48,946 nt of DNA from Gammaproteobacteria bacterium (GTDB taxonomy: Bacteria; Pseudomonadota; Gammaproteobacteria; PS1; Pseudothioglobaceae): assembly GCA_030739975.1 (NCBI GenBank), contig JASLYC010000010.1, forward strand, positions 1 to 48,946, written 5' to 3'. Below, piece after piece: positions 30,144-38,874 of this stretch (position 1 is its first letter; each line of letters begins with the position of its first letter). A model generated the notes under the pieces. It was not told the origin of the DNA. It searched no databases and saw only the letters and a list, made by a program, of their open reading frames with translations. A program made the position numbers and the translations under genes.

Positions 30144-30431
30144 ATGTTCGATTCATTTACAGGCATTGATGCTTGCAAACTATTGGCTGATGGAGCACAG
30201 CTAGTTGATGTTAGGTCAAGCCTAGAATTTTCAAAGGGCTCTCTACCTGATGCAATAAACTTACCTTTACAATCTATAATGTCTGCAGATAACTTTCTTG
30301 AGCGCTCTAAACCGGTTATCTTGTATTGCGTTTCTGGAGCAAGATCGGCCACTGCAAAAAACTATCTAGAACAGATAGGCTTTAAGGAGGTCTACGATCT
30401 AGGCTCATTTCAAAACTATTGCTGCCAGTAA
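30144..30431 (+). CDS. Rhodanese-like domain protein, single domain
   Basis: 95 residues from the ATG at 30144, which has AAGGGA upstream; the longer track ORF has no family support at its start. A single rhodanese domain has the catalytic Cys62 in the loop CVSGARS, followed by SATAKNYLEQIGF. DVRSSLEFSKGSLPDAINLP is the typical entry segment. No signal peptide, so cytoplasmic. It probably carries a sulfane sulfur as a persulfide, and the partner is unknown. Divergent from serS. Confidence 0.88.
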   Translation: MFDSFTGIDACKLLADGAQLVDVRSSLEFSKGSLPDAINLPLQSIMSADNFLERSKPVILYCVSGARSATAKNYLEQIGFKEVYDLGSFQNYCCQ

Positions 30432-30466
30432 TACATTTTTTTGGTTTGTAATGTAAACTTACATAT

Positions 30467-31096
30467 ATGAGAGTAAAGAGTAGCTGGCACAAGTCTTCTG
30501 TAAAGACCATTGAGGATATTGGAAGTGCTATGGCTTTTAATTCATGGCGCATAACAAAAAATCAACTTGAGGATTTAATTAACGAGGGTTTTATTGTTGA
30601 AAAGGAACAACTTTTTGATGTTATATCAGAATATTTATGCTTTATTGTCCAGTGCATCGATCGTTTAGTTGCTGAAAAACTTGTAACTAAACAAAGAGAA
30701 AAACTTATAACAAAAATCGCAAAACAGTCAGCATTCTATTACCAAGAAAATAAAGCTGACCGTATTGGTGAGGGAAACCATTGGAAAGATTTTATTGATA
30801 TATATAACTCTCGCTCAAAAGACTATTCGGACTATGGGTTCAATAATGGTGAGCCAGACTATAGCTTTTATAGATATTTCGCAGAAAAAATCCAAAAATC
30901 TATGACCGATACTGATAGCAAATGGATAGTCCAACAAATGATTGAGATTCAGGCTCCTAAGACTTACAAGGAGGTAGAAACAAGTGTAAATAATCTAATT
31001 TCTGTTAGCAAAATTATCAGTAAAGATCAAAAAGATAAACAGAAAATAAGCAAAGTGCCGCGCTCAAAGCGTCCATCAACCAGTAGAGATATTTAA
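30467..31096 (+). CDS. Conserved hypothetical protein, 209 residues
   Basis: I do not recognise a named family. The N-terminal half is helical and contains FNSWRITKNQLEDLINEGF, then a hydrophobic/acidic helix with CFIVQCIDRLVAEKL. The middle has an aromatic stretch, DYSFYRYFAEKIQ. The last ~35 residues are basic and Ser/Pro-rich (KVPRSKRPSTSRDI end), probably disordered. There is no signal peptide, membrane span or cysteine cluster. The general pattern recalls uncharacterised gammaproteobacterial proteins of similar length, but this is from memory only. It follows the rhodanese gene by 35 bp and may share its message. Confidence 0.75.
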   Translation: MRVKSSWHKSSVKTIEDIGSAMAFNSWRITKNQLEDLINEGFIVEKEQLFDVISEYLCFIVQCIDRLVAEKLVTKQREKLITKIAKQSAFYYQENKADRIGEGNHWKDFIDIYNSRSKDYSDYGFNNGEPDYSFYRYFAEKIQKSMTDTDSKWIVQQMIEIQAPKTYKEVETSVNNLISVSKIISKDQKDKQKISKVPRSKRPSTSRDI

Positions 31097-31105
31097 AATA
31101 AAAAG

Positions 31106-32275
31106 CTAGTCATTCAAATAATTAAAACCACACTCTAGATCTTTAATAAGGTCATCTGGGTCTTCTAGGCCTATGTTAAGGCGAACTATATGCCTACCTT
31201 GATATTTAACTTTTCCTTCTCTTTTATATTTACCAACAGTAATTAAACTTTTAAAGCCGCCCCAGCTAAAACCAATACCAAACATGTTTAACGCATTAAC
31301 AAACAATGCCATATCGTCTTCAGAATAAGCCTTTTTAAAGACAAACCCAAAAAGACCTGCGGATCCGCTGTAGTCTCTTTTCCATAAATGGTGCTGTGGG
31401 TGAGAATCTAGTGCAGGATGTAGTACTATGTCGACAACTGTTTTACTTTGCAGCCACCTAGCAACCTTTAACGCTGACTTCTCGTGAGTCCTAAGCCTCA
31501 CATTCAGTGTCCTAAGACCTCTTAACGCCAAGTAACAATCCTGGGGGTTAGTGTACTTCTCCATAGAGTGATAAAAATCGTGGTATTGTTTGGAGTATTT
31601 TTCATTTACGGTTACACATCCCATCAACATATCAGAGTAGCCACAAATATATTTGGTTGCTGAATGAATGGAAATATCTATCCCTAAATCTAGTGGCCGC
31701 AGAAATATAGGTGTGGCCCATGTATTGTCGATAACAGTAGTAATATTTCTTTGTTGGGCAAATTTTGAGATTGCTCTAATGTCCTGCATTTCAAATGTAT
31801 TAGATCCAGGAGACTCTAAAAAAATTAATTTTGTATCGCTACTTACATATTCAGAGATATTTGCGCCAACATTGGAAGGTATGTGTGTAGTTTTAATGTT
31901 GTATCTATCTAAAACACTATCGCAGAATCTCGCTGTAGGGCCGTACACGTTGTCACAAAGAAGAATTTCATCTCCACTCTTAGTAAGAGTCATTAGGGTA
32001 TTTATAATCGCGCTCAAGCCAGATGAAAATGCAAAAGAAGAGTGCCCGTTCTCAAGTTTACATAGCGCAGACTCGAAATCTTTCTGGGTTGATAGTCCGC
32101 CAGTCCCGTAGGTTACTCCTGGGTATTTATCACTTCTTGCAAGAACTAAATCTTCATAACTTTCAAACAAAACAGTGGAACCACTCTGTATGCTTGGGTT
32201 AATAGTTTTTATTTGTTTCCCGCCATGAATTCTAGTGTATTCATCCCAAGAAACTATTTCACTATTTTTTTTCAT
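31106..32275 (-). CDS. metC: Cystathionine beta-lyase-like PLP enzyme
   Basis: Cys/Met-metabolism PLP family, 389 residues. The PLP lysine is K208 in HSATKYICGYSD, whose GYSD form is typical of MetC-type cystathionine beta-lyases (GHSD in E. coli). Other marks are YGTGGLSTQKDFESALC and GLFGFVFKK. It would cleave cystathionine to homocysteine, pyruvate and ammonia, or release sulfide from cysteine. No cystathionine gamma-synthase is present in the window, and metZ supplies homocysteine by another route, so the physiological substrate is open. Convergent with the hypothetical gene, 9 bp between stops. Confidence 0.85.
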   Translation of the reverse strand: MKKNSEIVSWDEYTRIHGGKQIKTINPSIQSGSTVLFESYEDLVLARSDKYPGVTYGTGGLSTQKDFESALCKLENGHSSFAFSSGLSAIINTLMTLTKSGDEILLCDNVYGPTARFCDSVLDRYNIKTTHIPSNVGANISEYVSSDTKLIFLESPGSNTFEMQDIRAISKFAQQRNITTVIDNTWATPIFLRPLDLGIDISIHSATKYICGYSDMLMGCVTVNEKYSKQYHDFYHSMEKYTNPQDCYLALRGLRTLNVRLRTHEKSALKVARWLQSKTVVDIVLHPALDSHPQHHLWKRDYSGSAGLFGFVFKKAYSEDDMALFVNALNMFGIGFSWGGFKSLITVGKYKREGKVKYQGRHIVRLNIGLEDPDDLIKDLECGFNYLND

Positions 32276-32358
32276 TAATTATTGAATGATAGTTAATGAT
32301 GCTTATGATAAACACAAAAAGAATCCATATCCAACAAAATTATTCAACTAAAAGATAA

Positions 32359-32384
32359 CATACCCATTTGTATATAAGGGTATG
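32359..32384 (-). terminator. Possible terminator after the liv operon
   Basis: An inverted repeat CATACCC/GGGTATG (7-bp arms, 12-nt loop) lies 23 bp beyond the livF stop on the minus strand and is followed by TTATCTTTT. The U-tract is broken, so efficiency is uncertain. It also sits upstream of the metC-like gene. Confidence 0.45.
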
Positions 32385-32406
32385 GATACAAGTAATAACT
32401 GGTTAA

Positions 32407-33168
32407 CTAGATAGCTAGGTACTGAGCCCTAAGCTCTTCGTTATCTAAAAGTTCTTGAGCTGTGCCATCAAAAACAATCTCTCCATTATCAAGTATCAAT
32501 GCCCTGTCAGCAAGCCTAAGTGCTGCAACAGCATTCTGCTCAACAATAATAGTTGTTATTCCGAGCTTCTTAATGTCAATAAGAATACTTTCAATTTCCT
32601 GAACAATAACAGGGGCGAGACCTTCGTAGGGCTCATCAAGAAGCAATAACTTAATATCACGGGCTAGCGCTCTTGCTACCGCAAGCATTTGTTGTTCTCC
32701 GCCAGAGAGAGTGGCCCCGTCTTGGTCTCTCCTTTCTCCTAGCCTTGGAAAGTGTTCATATATTCGCTCAGTTGACCAACCAACTGGCTCCTCTATCTGG
32801 GCCAATTTTATGTTCTCTTCAACAGTAAGGCCTCCAATAATACATCTATCTTCTGGCACTAAGGCAACACCCCTTTGGGCGACCTCAAAGTCCTTCATTG
32901 TATGTAATGGTTCATGGTCAAGCCAAACTTCTCCGCCTCTAAGTTCTGGCTCAGTTGCACGGGCAATTGAGCGGAGAGTGCTTGTTTTCCCAGCACCATT
33001 TCTTCCGAGAAGCGCTACTATCTCGCCCTCACGGATATCAAAGTTAACACCCTGAACAATATAACTCTCGCCATAATATGAATGCAAATCCCAACAAGAA
33101 AAAAAAGCCGGGTCTGAGCCTGTAGTTTTGGTTGTTTGGAGTACAGGTGCTACCTCATTAGAAGTCAT
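32407..33168 (-). CDS. livF: Branched-chain amino acid-type ABC transporter ATPase LivF
   Basis: One of the two ATPases of a Liv/Urt/HAAT-type importer, 253 residues. Motifs are Walker A GRNGAGKTST (about residues 55-64), signature LSGGEQQML, Walker B LLLLDEPYEGLAP and the H-loop VEQN. YEGLAP and VEQNA mark LivF rather than LivG. It carries an N-terminal extension of about 20 residues before FSCWDLHSYYG. It overlaps livG by 4 bp. The transported substrate cannot be decided from the ATPase. Confidence 0.93.
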   Translation of the reverse strand: MTSNEVAPVLQTTKTTGSDPAFFSCWDLHSYYGESYIVQGVNFDIREGEIVALLGRNGAGKTSTLRSIARATEPELRGGEVWLDHEPLHTMKDFEVAQRGVALVPEDRCIIGGLTVEENIKLAQIEEPVGWSTERIYEHFPRLGERRDQDGATLSGGEQQMLAVARALARDIKLLLLDEPYEGLAPVIVQEIESILIDIKKLGITTIIVEQNAVAALRLADRALILDNGEIVFDGTAQELLDNEELRAQYLAI

Positions 33169-33929
33169 AATTCGGCACCCCCCAAATATGCCTCTCTAAC
33201 CAATGGATTAGCCTTAATCTCATCTGGTGTACCTGTTGCAATAATTGCACCTCTTGCTAATACAGAAATTTTATCTGCAACACTAAAAACCACATGCATA
33301 TCATGCTCAATAATGATTTTTGTCATTCCACCTTCCTTAATTTGTTTCAGTAGTTCAATAGTCTGGTTTGTATCATGCCTAGCCATTCCAGCTGTAGGCT
33401 CATCCAACAATAATAGCTCTGGTTTCTGCACCAAACACATAGCTAACTCAAGCCTACGCTTATCGCCACGAGATAAGCTTGACGCTATAGTATCTTTTCT
33501 GTCTAGCATTCCTATAGTTTCTAGTGCACCGATTGCTTCATTTTCAATTTCCTCTTCATCAGAAAGACTCTTAAAAATTGACATCTTATATGATCCATCA
33601 CGCTTAGAAAGCGCTGGCAACATAACGTTTTCAAGTAGGCTTAAGTCAGGAAATATTTCTGGAGTTTGAAAAACTCTTGTAAGTCCTATTTGGTTAATTT
33701 GATGGGGCTTTTTGCCAATAATCTTTTCTCCCCCATTAAAGGTAACTTCTCCAGTATCAGGAGCAAGTAGTCCGACACAAACATTAAGTAAAGTCGATTT
33801 TCCAGCGCCGTTAGGTCCAATTATTGCATGCACCTTACCTCTCTCAATCTCTAAATTAATGTCGTTAAGTGCAAGTAAACCTCCAAAAGATTTGTTTACA
33901 TTTTCTATTCTTAATACGGTTTCAGCCAT
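33165..33929 (-). CDS. livG: Branched-chain amino acid-type ABC transporter ATPase LivG
   Basis: Second ATPase of the importer. The start at 33929 ([17 protein letters not shown]) fits the family better than the track start 27 bp earlier and gives 254 residues with an 8-bp overlap with livM. Walker A is [11 protein letters not shown], the signature is [12 protein letters not shown] where many ATPases read LSGGxQ, Walker B is [12 protein letters not shown] and the H-loop is IEHD. TAGM and EHDM are typical of LivG. The SRGDKRR signature form is also found in UrtD-like proteins. Confidence 0.93.
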   Translation of the reverse strand: MAETVLRIENVNKSFGGLLALNDINLEIERGKVHAIIGPNGAGKSTLLNVCVGLLAPDTGEVTFNGGEKIIGKKPHQINQIGLTRVFQTPEIFPDLSLLENVMLPALSKRDGSYKMSIFKSLSDEEEIENEAIGALETIGMLDRKDTIASSLSRGDKRRLELAMCLVQKPELLLLDEPTAGMARHDTNQTIELLKQIKEGGMTKIIIEHDMHVVFSVADKISVLARGAIIATGTPDEIKANPLVREAYLGGAEL

Positions 33930-35070
33930 CACTTGACTCCTTTGCAGTAGCTTCACTTTCTTCTATATTTTTCTTATTCATTATGCTATCTTTAATTCTC
34001 TGCAACCCCTCCATAACTCCGCCTGGTAGGAATATAACAATGAGCATAAATAGCAATCCCAAAGTTAAATGCCATCCCTCGCCAACAAATGGCATTGTTA
34101 ACGATGTTAGAAGGCTCTCTCCCCATTGTGGCATAAATGAGAAAAAATTATTTAGTACTGATTCGTTTATTGAAGAAAAAATATTCTCCAAATATTTGAT
34201 TATTCCTACACCAAGTAGAGGCCCATATACTGTGCCAACTCCGCCAAGAATTGTCATTAATATGACCTCTCCAGAGGCTGTCCATTGCATCCTCTCCGCT
34301 CCAGCTAGTGGGTCAGTTACTGCCATTAAGGAGCCTGCCAAACCAGCAAACATGCCAGAAATGACAAATGCAGTAATAAGGTAAGGTCTTGTATCGCTTC
34401 CAATATATTTCATTCTCTTCTGGTTGGACTTTATTCCTTTAAGTTTCATACCAAAAGGTGACCTAAAAATTTTCAAATAAATGAAAAAAGCTAAAATAAG
34501 CATAACCGCACAAAAATAAAATCCTGAATAGCCATTCATTGAAATCCCGAAGAAATCTGTAGAGGGTAGTCCTTCAGGTACTTCTCTAGAGAATGCCACA
34601 TCTATAACTCTTGGGTCATGCATTGTTAATTGCAATCCTGTCTCTCCATTAGTAATTGGCATCAGGACAGAGTATGCAAGGTTATAAAACATCTGGGCAA
34701 ATGCAAGTGTCAGAATAGAGAAATAAATTCCTGACCTTCGTAAACTTACATAGCCTATCCCGGCAGCTATAATTCCAGCCATCAAGATAGAAAAAAACAT
34801 CGCCGGAATGACATTCATAGTTAATAATTTAAAAGACCATACAGCAGTATATGAGCCAACCCCAAGAAAAACTGCATGCCCGAAAGATAGATACCCAGTC
34901 AAACCAAATAAAATATTATAGCCAATAGCAAAGATTCCAAAAATGGCAAATTTTTGTAAAAGGTCAGGATAATTTGCACCAATAGGGTCAAGCCATATTG
35001 GCATAGACAATACTGCTGCAGTAAATATTAACATTGTCGTTGCAATATTTTGTTTTTTAAATATGTTCAT
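33922..35070 (-). CDS. livM: ABC transporter permease LivM
   Basis: Inner-membrane permease, 382 residues and about ten spans. The family segments are [25 protein letters not shown] (about 50-74), [14 protein letters not shown], and [19 protein letters not shown] near the C-terminus, with the EAA-like loop that contacts the ATPases. The C-terminal end is polar ([18 protein letters not shown]-type). It starts 2 bp after livH ends and overlaps livG, so subunits are made from one message. Confidence 0.93.
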   Translation of the reverse strand: MNIFKKQNIATTMLIFTAAVLSMPIWLDPIGANYPDLLQKFAIFGIFAIGYNILFGLTGYLSFGHAVFLGVGSYTAVWSFKLLTMNVIPAMFFSILMAGIIAAGIGYVSLRRSGIYFSILTLAFAQMFYNLAYSVLMPITNGETGLQLTMHDPRVIDVAFSREVPEGLPSTDFFGISMNGYSGFYFCAVMLILAFFIYLKIFRSPFGMKLKGIKSNQKRMKYIGSDTRPYLITAFVISGMFAGLAGSLMAVTDPLAGAERMQWTASGEVILMTILGGVGTVYGPLLGVGIIKYLENIFSSINESVLNNFFSFMPQWGESLLTSLTMPFVGEGWHLTLGLLFMLIVIFLPGGVMEGLQRIKDSIMNKKNIEESEATAKESSDG

Positions 35071-35072
35071 AA

Positions 35073-36089
35073 TTATTCATCCATGACGCCTTTGCGTCCC
35101 ATTAATCCTCTAGGCCTAGTTAATAGAACAATAACTGCAACTAAGTATATGATTATCTGTTCTATTCCAGGTAATATACTGCTTACTGCTGTCATTGCGG
35201 CCAAAGACTGAAGAACTCCGAGAAGGAATCCAGATGCTACAGCACCTCTAAGTGAGCCCATACCCCCAACAACTACTATCACAAATGAAATTACTAAAAA
35301 GTCCATTCCCATATGATAATCTGGAGGCAAAATAGGTGCATACATCGCTCCCGCAACACCTGCAACGATAGCTGCTAATGCAAAAATTATAGTAAACTTT
35401 CTTTGTATATTGATACCTAAAAATCCTACCATTTGTCTATCCGCCATACCAGCACGGACAACCATTCCAAAGGTTGTTAGGTTTAAAAAAGAAAAAACAG
35501 CCGTAATAATTCCAACAGAAGAGATAAGATAAATTATTCTCCACCAAGGATAAACTAAAGTATCTCCAAGGCCTATCCATAAACCAACTTGTGCCGAACC
35601 AGATACAATGTCTGGGGCTGGTGTTGGGATAGGGTTAGCTCCATAGAAATGACGAATAATTTCTTGCAACACAATTGCCAAACCAAAGGTGACTAAGATC
35701 TGTTCTGCGTGCGACCTTTTATAAAAAAACTGTATTAAGCCACGCTCCATTGCAAGTCCAACCAGTAGCATAATAGGCACCGCAAAGAATAATGATAGTG
35801 GAACGGCGTAGTCTATAATTGCTAGGCCCGTATCTCCCATCCATATCTCTAGATATGGTTGCTCTATATATGCATCAAAATATGTAATATTTGGGTCTAA
35901 GATCTTCTTCGAAATTGTGACCACTTTTTGAAAACTGACCGCACAAAATGCGCCGATCAAAAAAAGTGCTCCGTGAGCAAAATTTACTACACCGAGCGTA
36001 CCAAATACAAGCGTCAAACCTAGCGCAATAAGGGCATATGCAGCACCCTTGTCTAGGCCGTTTAGTAATTGAATTAAAATTGCATCCAT
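35073..36089 (-). CDS. livH: ABC transporter permease LivH
   Basis: Second permease, 338 residues. Typical segments are [40 protein letters not shown] and [20 protein letters not shown]. Compared with short LivH proteins it has an insert of about 40 residues after the second span (around 60-100), seen in some homologues of this importer class. It is preceded by an 81-bp gap containing a strong hairpin, so it is probably expressed at a lower level than the binding protein. Confidence 0.92.
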   Translation of the reverse strand: MDAILIQLLNGLDKGAAYALIALGLTLVFGTLGVVNFAHGALFLIGAFCAVSFQKVVTISKKILDPNITYFDAYIEQPYLEIWMGDTGLAIIDYAVPLSLFFAVPIMLLVGLAMERGLIQFFYKRSHAEQILVTFGLAIVLQEIIRHFYGANPIPTPAPDIVSGSAQVGLWIGLGDTLVYPWWRIIYLISSVGIITAVFSFLNLTTFGMVVRAGMADRQMVGFLGINIQRKFTIIFALAAIVAGVAGAMYAPILPPDYHMGMDFLVISFVIVVVGGMGSLRGAVASGFLLGVLQSLAAMTAVSSILPGIEQIIIYLVAVIVLLTRPRGLMGRKGVMDE

Positions 36090-36125
36090 GATAAATATGT
36101 ATTAACGAAATAACAATAACAAAAA

Positions 36126-36155
36126 ATGCTGGTCGCGATTTCTCGGGACCAGCAT
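36126..36155 (-). terminator. Hairpin between binding-protein gene and livH, probable partial terminator
   Basis: ATGCTGGTC (36126-36134) pairs perfectly with GACCAGCAT (36147-36155) around a 12-nt loop. On the transcribed minus strand the stem is followed directly by TTTTTT. It lies 16 bp after the binding-protein stop. Such intercistronic hairpins commonly let the binding protein be made in excess over membrane subunits, by partial termination or 3'-end protection. The effect here is inferred. Confidence 0.8.
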
Positions 36156-36170
36156 AAAGTATATATCAAA

Positions 36171-37511
36171 CTATACTTTGTATGGACCTAGTTCACCACC
36201 AAAGATAGATGCATCGTACTCAACATCGGCACGAGGAACTTCTTTAACAATGTCAAGCAAGTCGTAAGAACTTGTAGGGTTTTGGTTACCACGCACAACA
36301 AGAACATTCTTGAAGCACTGGTGGTCTTCAGCGCGATACTCTGTTGCACCGTTACCCATACCATCAAACTCAAACCCTTCAAGCTGTCTAATAACTTCAG
36401 GCGGATAGAAGGTTCCTGCATTTTCACATGCATTAGCGTAAAGTAAAGTTTGCACGTAACAAGTCTGAGCTGCCATTGAAGGTGGGAATCCGTATTCCTT
36501 ACCAAAAGACCTAACGAAAGCCTTAGAGCCTTCATCCTGTAACTGCCAGTCCCAGTTTGCAGTACCAAGAATACCTTTCAGGTTATCTCCAGCACCTTGA
36601 GCCATCAAACGAGAGTATAGAGGTACGATGATCTCAAAATTCTTTCCTTCAACTTGCTTATCACGTAAACCAAACTGAACTGCCTGAGTTAGTGAGTTAA
36701 TCATATCCTTACCGTAGTGGTTAAGAATAAGCGTATCCGCACCAGAATTCAATACAGGCGTAATGAATTGTGAAAAGTCTCCTGCACCAACCGGGGTTCT
36801 AACTTTTGCAGTTGTTGACCATCCTAAGCCTTCAGTAGTTTCTTGAATAGATTGCTCTTGAGTCCATCCCCATGTATAGTCAGCTGTTAAATGGTAAGCC
36901 TTGCGTTCAGTACCCATCTCATCCTTTAATACTGGACCTAAAGCAGAACCAGACATCTTAGCATTAAAGAAGTGACGGAAACCATAACGACGCTTATCTT
37001 TACCTGTAGTATCGTTAGAGTGTGTTAATCCAGCCATAAATACAACGCCAAGCTCTTGAGCTAAACCTTGAACAGCAATAGCTACACCAGATGAAGAGCC
37101 TCCAGAGAACATAATGACGCCATCTTTCTCAATCATACGTTTTGCCGATGCACGTGCTGCATCAGATTTGGTCTGTGTATCACCAGTTACGTAAGTAACC
37201 TTTTTACCTAGAATACCATTGCCACGAAGATTCATTGGCTTCATAGTATTCATCATGCCGCCATCACCCTCACCATTTAAATGCTTAACAGCCAATTTGA
37301 ACGCTCTTAATTCATCAGCGCCCTCGTCAGCGTATGCGCCTGTCTGTGGGACATTAAATCCTAAAGTAACACTAGATTTGTAGCCAGGATCATTAGTGAA
37401 ATTTGCAGCATATGCGCCCTTAGAGAAAACCATAGGTGCAACGGAAATAGCTGCTCCAGTCTTAATAGCTTGTCTACGGGTTATAATGTTTTTATTTGAT
37501 TTATCCTTCAT
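36171..37511 (-). CDS. Tat-exported substrate-binding protein of the Liv-type ABC importer
   Basis: 446 residues. The N-terminus TRRQAIKTGAAISVAPMVF is a twin-arginine signal (RR at 12-13), with probable cleavage after GAYA near residue 35. The mature part is a type I periplasmic binding fold (Peripla_BP_6/LivK-like) with GFNVPQTGAYADEGADELR and SGGSSSGVAIAVQG. It is longer than LivK (about 370) and nearer the size of UrtA/FmdD-type proteins. The ligand may therefore be an amino acid, urea or a short amide. First gene of the importer operon, with a strong AAAGGAGAG ribosome-binding site. Confidence 0.88.
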   Translation of the reverse strand: MKDKSNKNIITRRQAIKTGAAISVAPMVFSKGAYAANFTNDPGYKSSVTLGFNVPQTGAYADEGADELRAFKLAVKHLNGEGDGGMMNTMKPMNLRGNGILGKKVTYVTGDTQTKSDAARASAKRMIEKDGVIMFSGGSSSGVAIAVQGLAQELGVVFMAGLTHSNDTTGKDKRRYGFRHFFNAKMSGSALGPVLKDEMGTERKAYHLTADYTWGWTQEQSIQETTEGLGWSTTAKVRTPVGAGDFSQFITPVLNSGADTLILNHYGKDMINSLTQAVQFGLRDKQVEGKNFEIIVPLYSRLMAQGAGDNLKGILGTANWDWQLQDEGSKAFVRSFGKEYGFPPSMAAQTCYVQTLLYANACENAGTFYPPEVIRQLEGFEFDGMGNGATEYRAEDHQCFKNVLVVRGNQNPTSSYDLLDIVKEVPRADVEYDASIFGGELGPYKV

Positions 37512-37867
37512 TGTTTTACTCTCCTTTATTAAAAGATTTGTTTACTAACTAAACGAAAAAAAACTCTTACTAGTTAATAGATACAATAACCTTACTAATG
37601 GTGAGTTTTTTAAGTTCGTGACATCAAATAATACAGTAATGAAAAAAAAATAGTTTCATATTATGATTTTGTTTCAAAATATGAATGTACGGTTCAGATT
37701 GAACCTAATTGATTATTCAAAGCAAAACTTCACTATTTGGAATTATGTGTGAAGTAAACTATTGATTTTTAAGAAAAAAAATATACTATAAAGAATGTAA
37801 ATTAATAAAAATAAATACCTAATATTAGTAATAAAAGATAAATACTAATTGTCTTTACATTATAATT
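37512..37867 (-). promoter_or_regulatory. Regulatory leader of the Liv-type importer operon
   Basis: 356 bp without a gene, very A+T-rich. It contains, reading toward the operon: the perfect palindrome GGTTCA-GAT-TGAACC (37691-37705), an inverted repeat TTCATATT/AATATGAA (37655-37662 and 37678-37685), a terminator-like structure ending in T8 (37556-37611), and AAAGGAGAG before the ATG. The palindromes are operator candidates. No single promoter stands out in the A+T-rich background. Confidence 0.5.
37556..37611 (-). terminator. Terminator-like structure in the importer leader
   Basis: On the minus strand AAAAAACTC pairs with GAGTTTTTT across about 36 nt, and the 3' arm runs into eight T residues. 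The loop contains partly self-complementary TTAGTAA and TTAACTAG stretches. This could be an attenuator or leader terminator 45 nt before the binding-protein ATG. The arms are mostly A-T, so stability is modest. Confidence 0.35.
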
Positions 37868-38434
37868 TTATCTCTTGATCTTGCTCAAAACTTCTCTCAA
37901 ACCTTTCTTGTTGGCAAATATTTCTTCCCTACTTAGGCCTTCCATTTCGTGAGGGAAGATTAGCCAGTCATCGGTCTCATGTAGATAATAATCTGGAACA
38001 ATTTTAGTTCTGTTTTTGTTTGGCTTGTACCATGGAACGGCAATACGAATATCATTGGGTGTGTTTTTTCTTGACTTTAACTTTAAGGTATCAATGATGG
38101 CCTGAACGCTCTTTCCAGAATCTAATACATCGTCAACCAATAACAACCTGTCTTCAGCATTAATGTTTCGAATAAGATAACTTAGGCCATGGATACGAAC
38201 TGACTTTTTTTGTTTATTAAGGCCTTGATATGATGAAGTTCTAATGGAGATATGATCGGTATCATTGCCAAGATAAGACAATATCTCTTGAATTGCAATG
38301 CCTACAGGAGTCCCACCTCGCCAAACACCTACAATAAAGTCTGGCCTAAAGCCACTATTATGAATTTGAACTCCAAGCTTAAAAGAATCCGACAAAAGCT
38401 CATTTGCACTTATGTAAATTTTATCTATAGGCAT
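37868..38434 (-). CDS. Hypoxanthine/xanthine-type phosphoribosyltransferase
   Basis: 188 residues, type I phosphoribosyltransferase fold. The PRPP-binding motif is LLLVDDVLDSGKSV (residues 97-110), preceded by FIVGVWRGGTPVG (33-45), the segment found in xanthine/guanine-type enzymes, and followed by a C-terminal hood with DDWLIFPHEMEG. This WRGG form resembles Gpt-like and archaeal Hpt-like salvage enzymes. The base specificity cannot be fixed by eye. It stands alone on the minus strand, upstream of the importer leader. Confidence 0.85.
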   Translation of the reverse strand: MPIDKIYISANELLSDSFKLGVQIHNSGFRPDFIVGVWRGGTPVGIAIQEILSYLGNDTDHISIRTSSYQGLNKQKKSVRIHGLSYLIRNINAEDRLLLVDDVLDSGKSVQAIIDTLKLKSRKNTPNDIRIAVPWYKPNKNRTKIVPDYYLHETDDWLIFPHEMEGLSREEIFANKKGLREVLSKIKR

Positions 38435-38736
38435 AGCAAATTATACGAAAAGAAATAATTCGCTATTATACTAACAATATATGTGAACTTTTCAACATAG
38501 ATATAACACAAATATAATCGATACCATAAAGTGAAATATCATTCTCACGGAATGAACAAAATAACAAATTAAATTGACGTGGCTTATAACAGGGTGTGTC
38601 TTATGTTCTATTGTTTGTAATAATCTTACTTTTAGATGATATTTACAAATAATTCCTAAAAGAACATTCGCATGGCTATATCTTGTCTTGTGATTGGATG
38701 GTTCTTTTATTTAATTAATACTAAAGGAGAATATTT
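38435..38736. other. Intergenic region upstream of the Tat-peptide ORF
   Basis: 302 bp with no gene on either strand. It contains a small palindrome TCATTC-tcacg-GAATGA (38539-38555) and, 18 bp further, TTGACG (38574-38579), which could be a -35 box, although no good -10 lies 16-18 bp after it. The AAAGGAGA before 38737 is a strong ribosome-binding site. The arrangement looks like the intact 5' regulatory region of a gene whose body is gone. Confidence 0.4.
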
Positions 38737-38847
38737 ATGGATCGTAGAAAATTTATTCAAGGTGCGGCAGCTGGTGGTGCAGTAGCAGCATCAACTCTAT
38801 CTGCACCGGCTATTGCTGGTAGCAAAGATATATCTTTAGCTTTTTAA
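38737..38847 (+). pseudogene. Tat signal peptide stump of a deleted solute-binding protein gene (probable)
   Basis: A 36-codon ORF not in the track. It reads MDRRKFIQGAAAGGAVAAST, then LSAPAIAGSKDISLAF and stop. This is a textbook twin-arginine signal peptide (RRKF, hydrophobic core, APAIA cleavage site) of the form seen on TRAP DctP and ABC solute-binding proteins, followed by only nine residues. AAAGGAGA lies 7 bp upstream of the ATG. The rest of the mature protein is absent: 27 bp later the convergent nitroreductase ends. The simplest reading is a deletion remnant. An alternative is a real small Tat-targeted peptide or leader peptide. Confidence 0.7.
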
Positions 38848-38874
38848 ACCCTTAAATAAAGTTTTTTCAAACAC

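Noticed and set aside
33136-33669. 177-residue plus-strand ORF opposite livF/livG
   Set aside because: Antisense to two clear ABC ATPases; Ser-rich composition typical of shadow frames.
32407-33929. livF and livG as a recent gene duplication
   Set aside because: They carry different subtype motifs (YEGLAP/VEQN versus TAGMA/EHDM), the normal two ATPases of this importer class.
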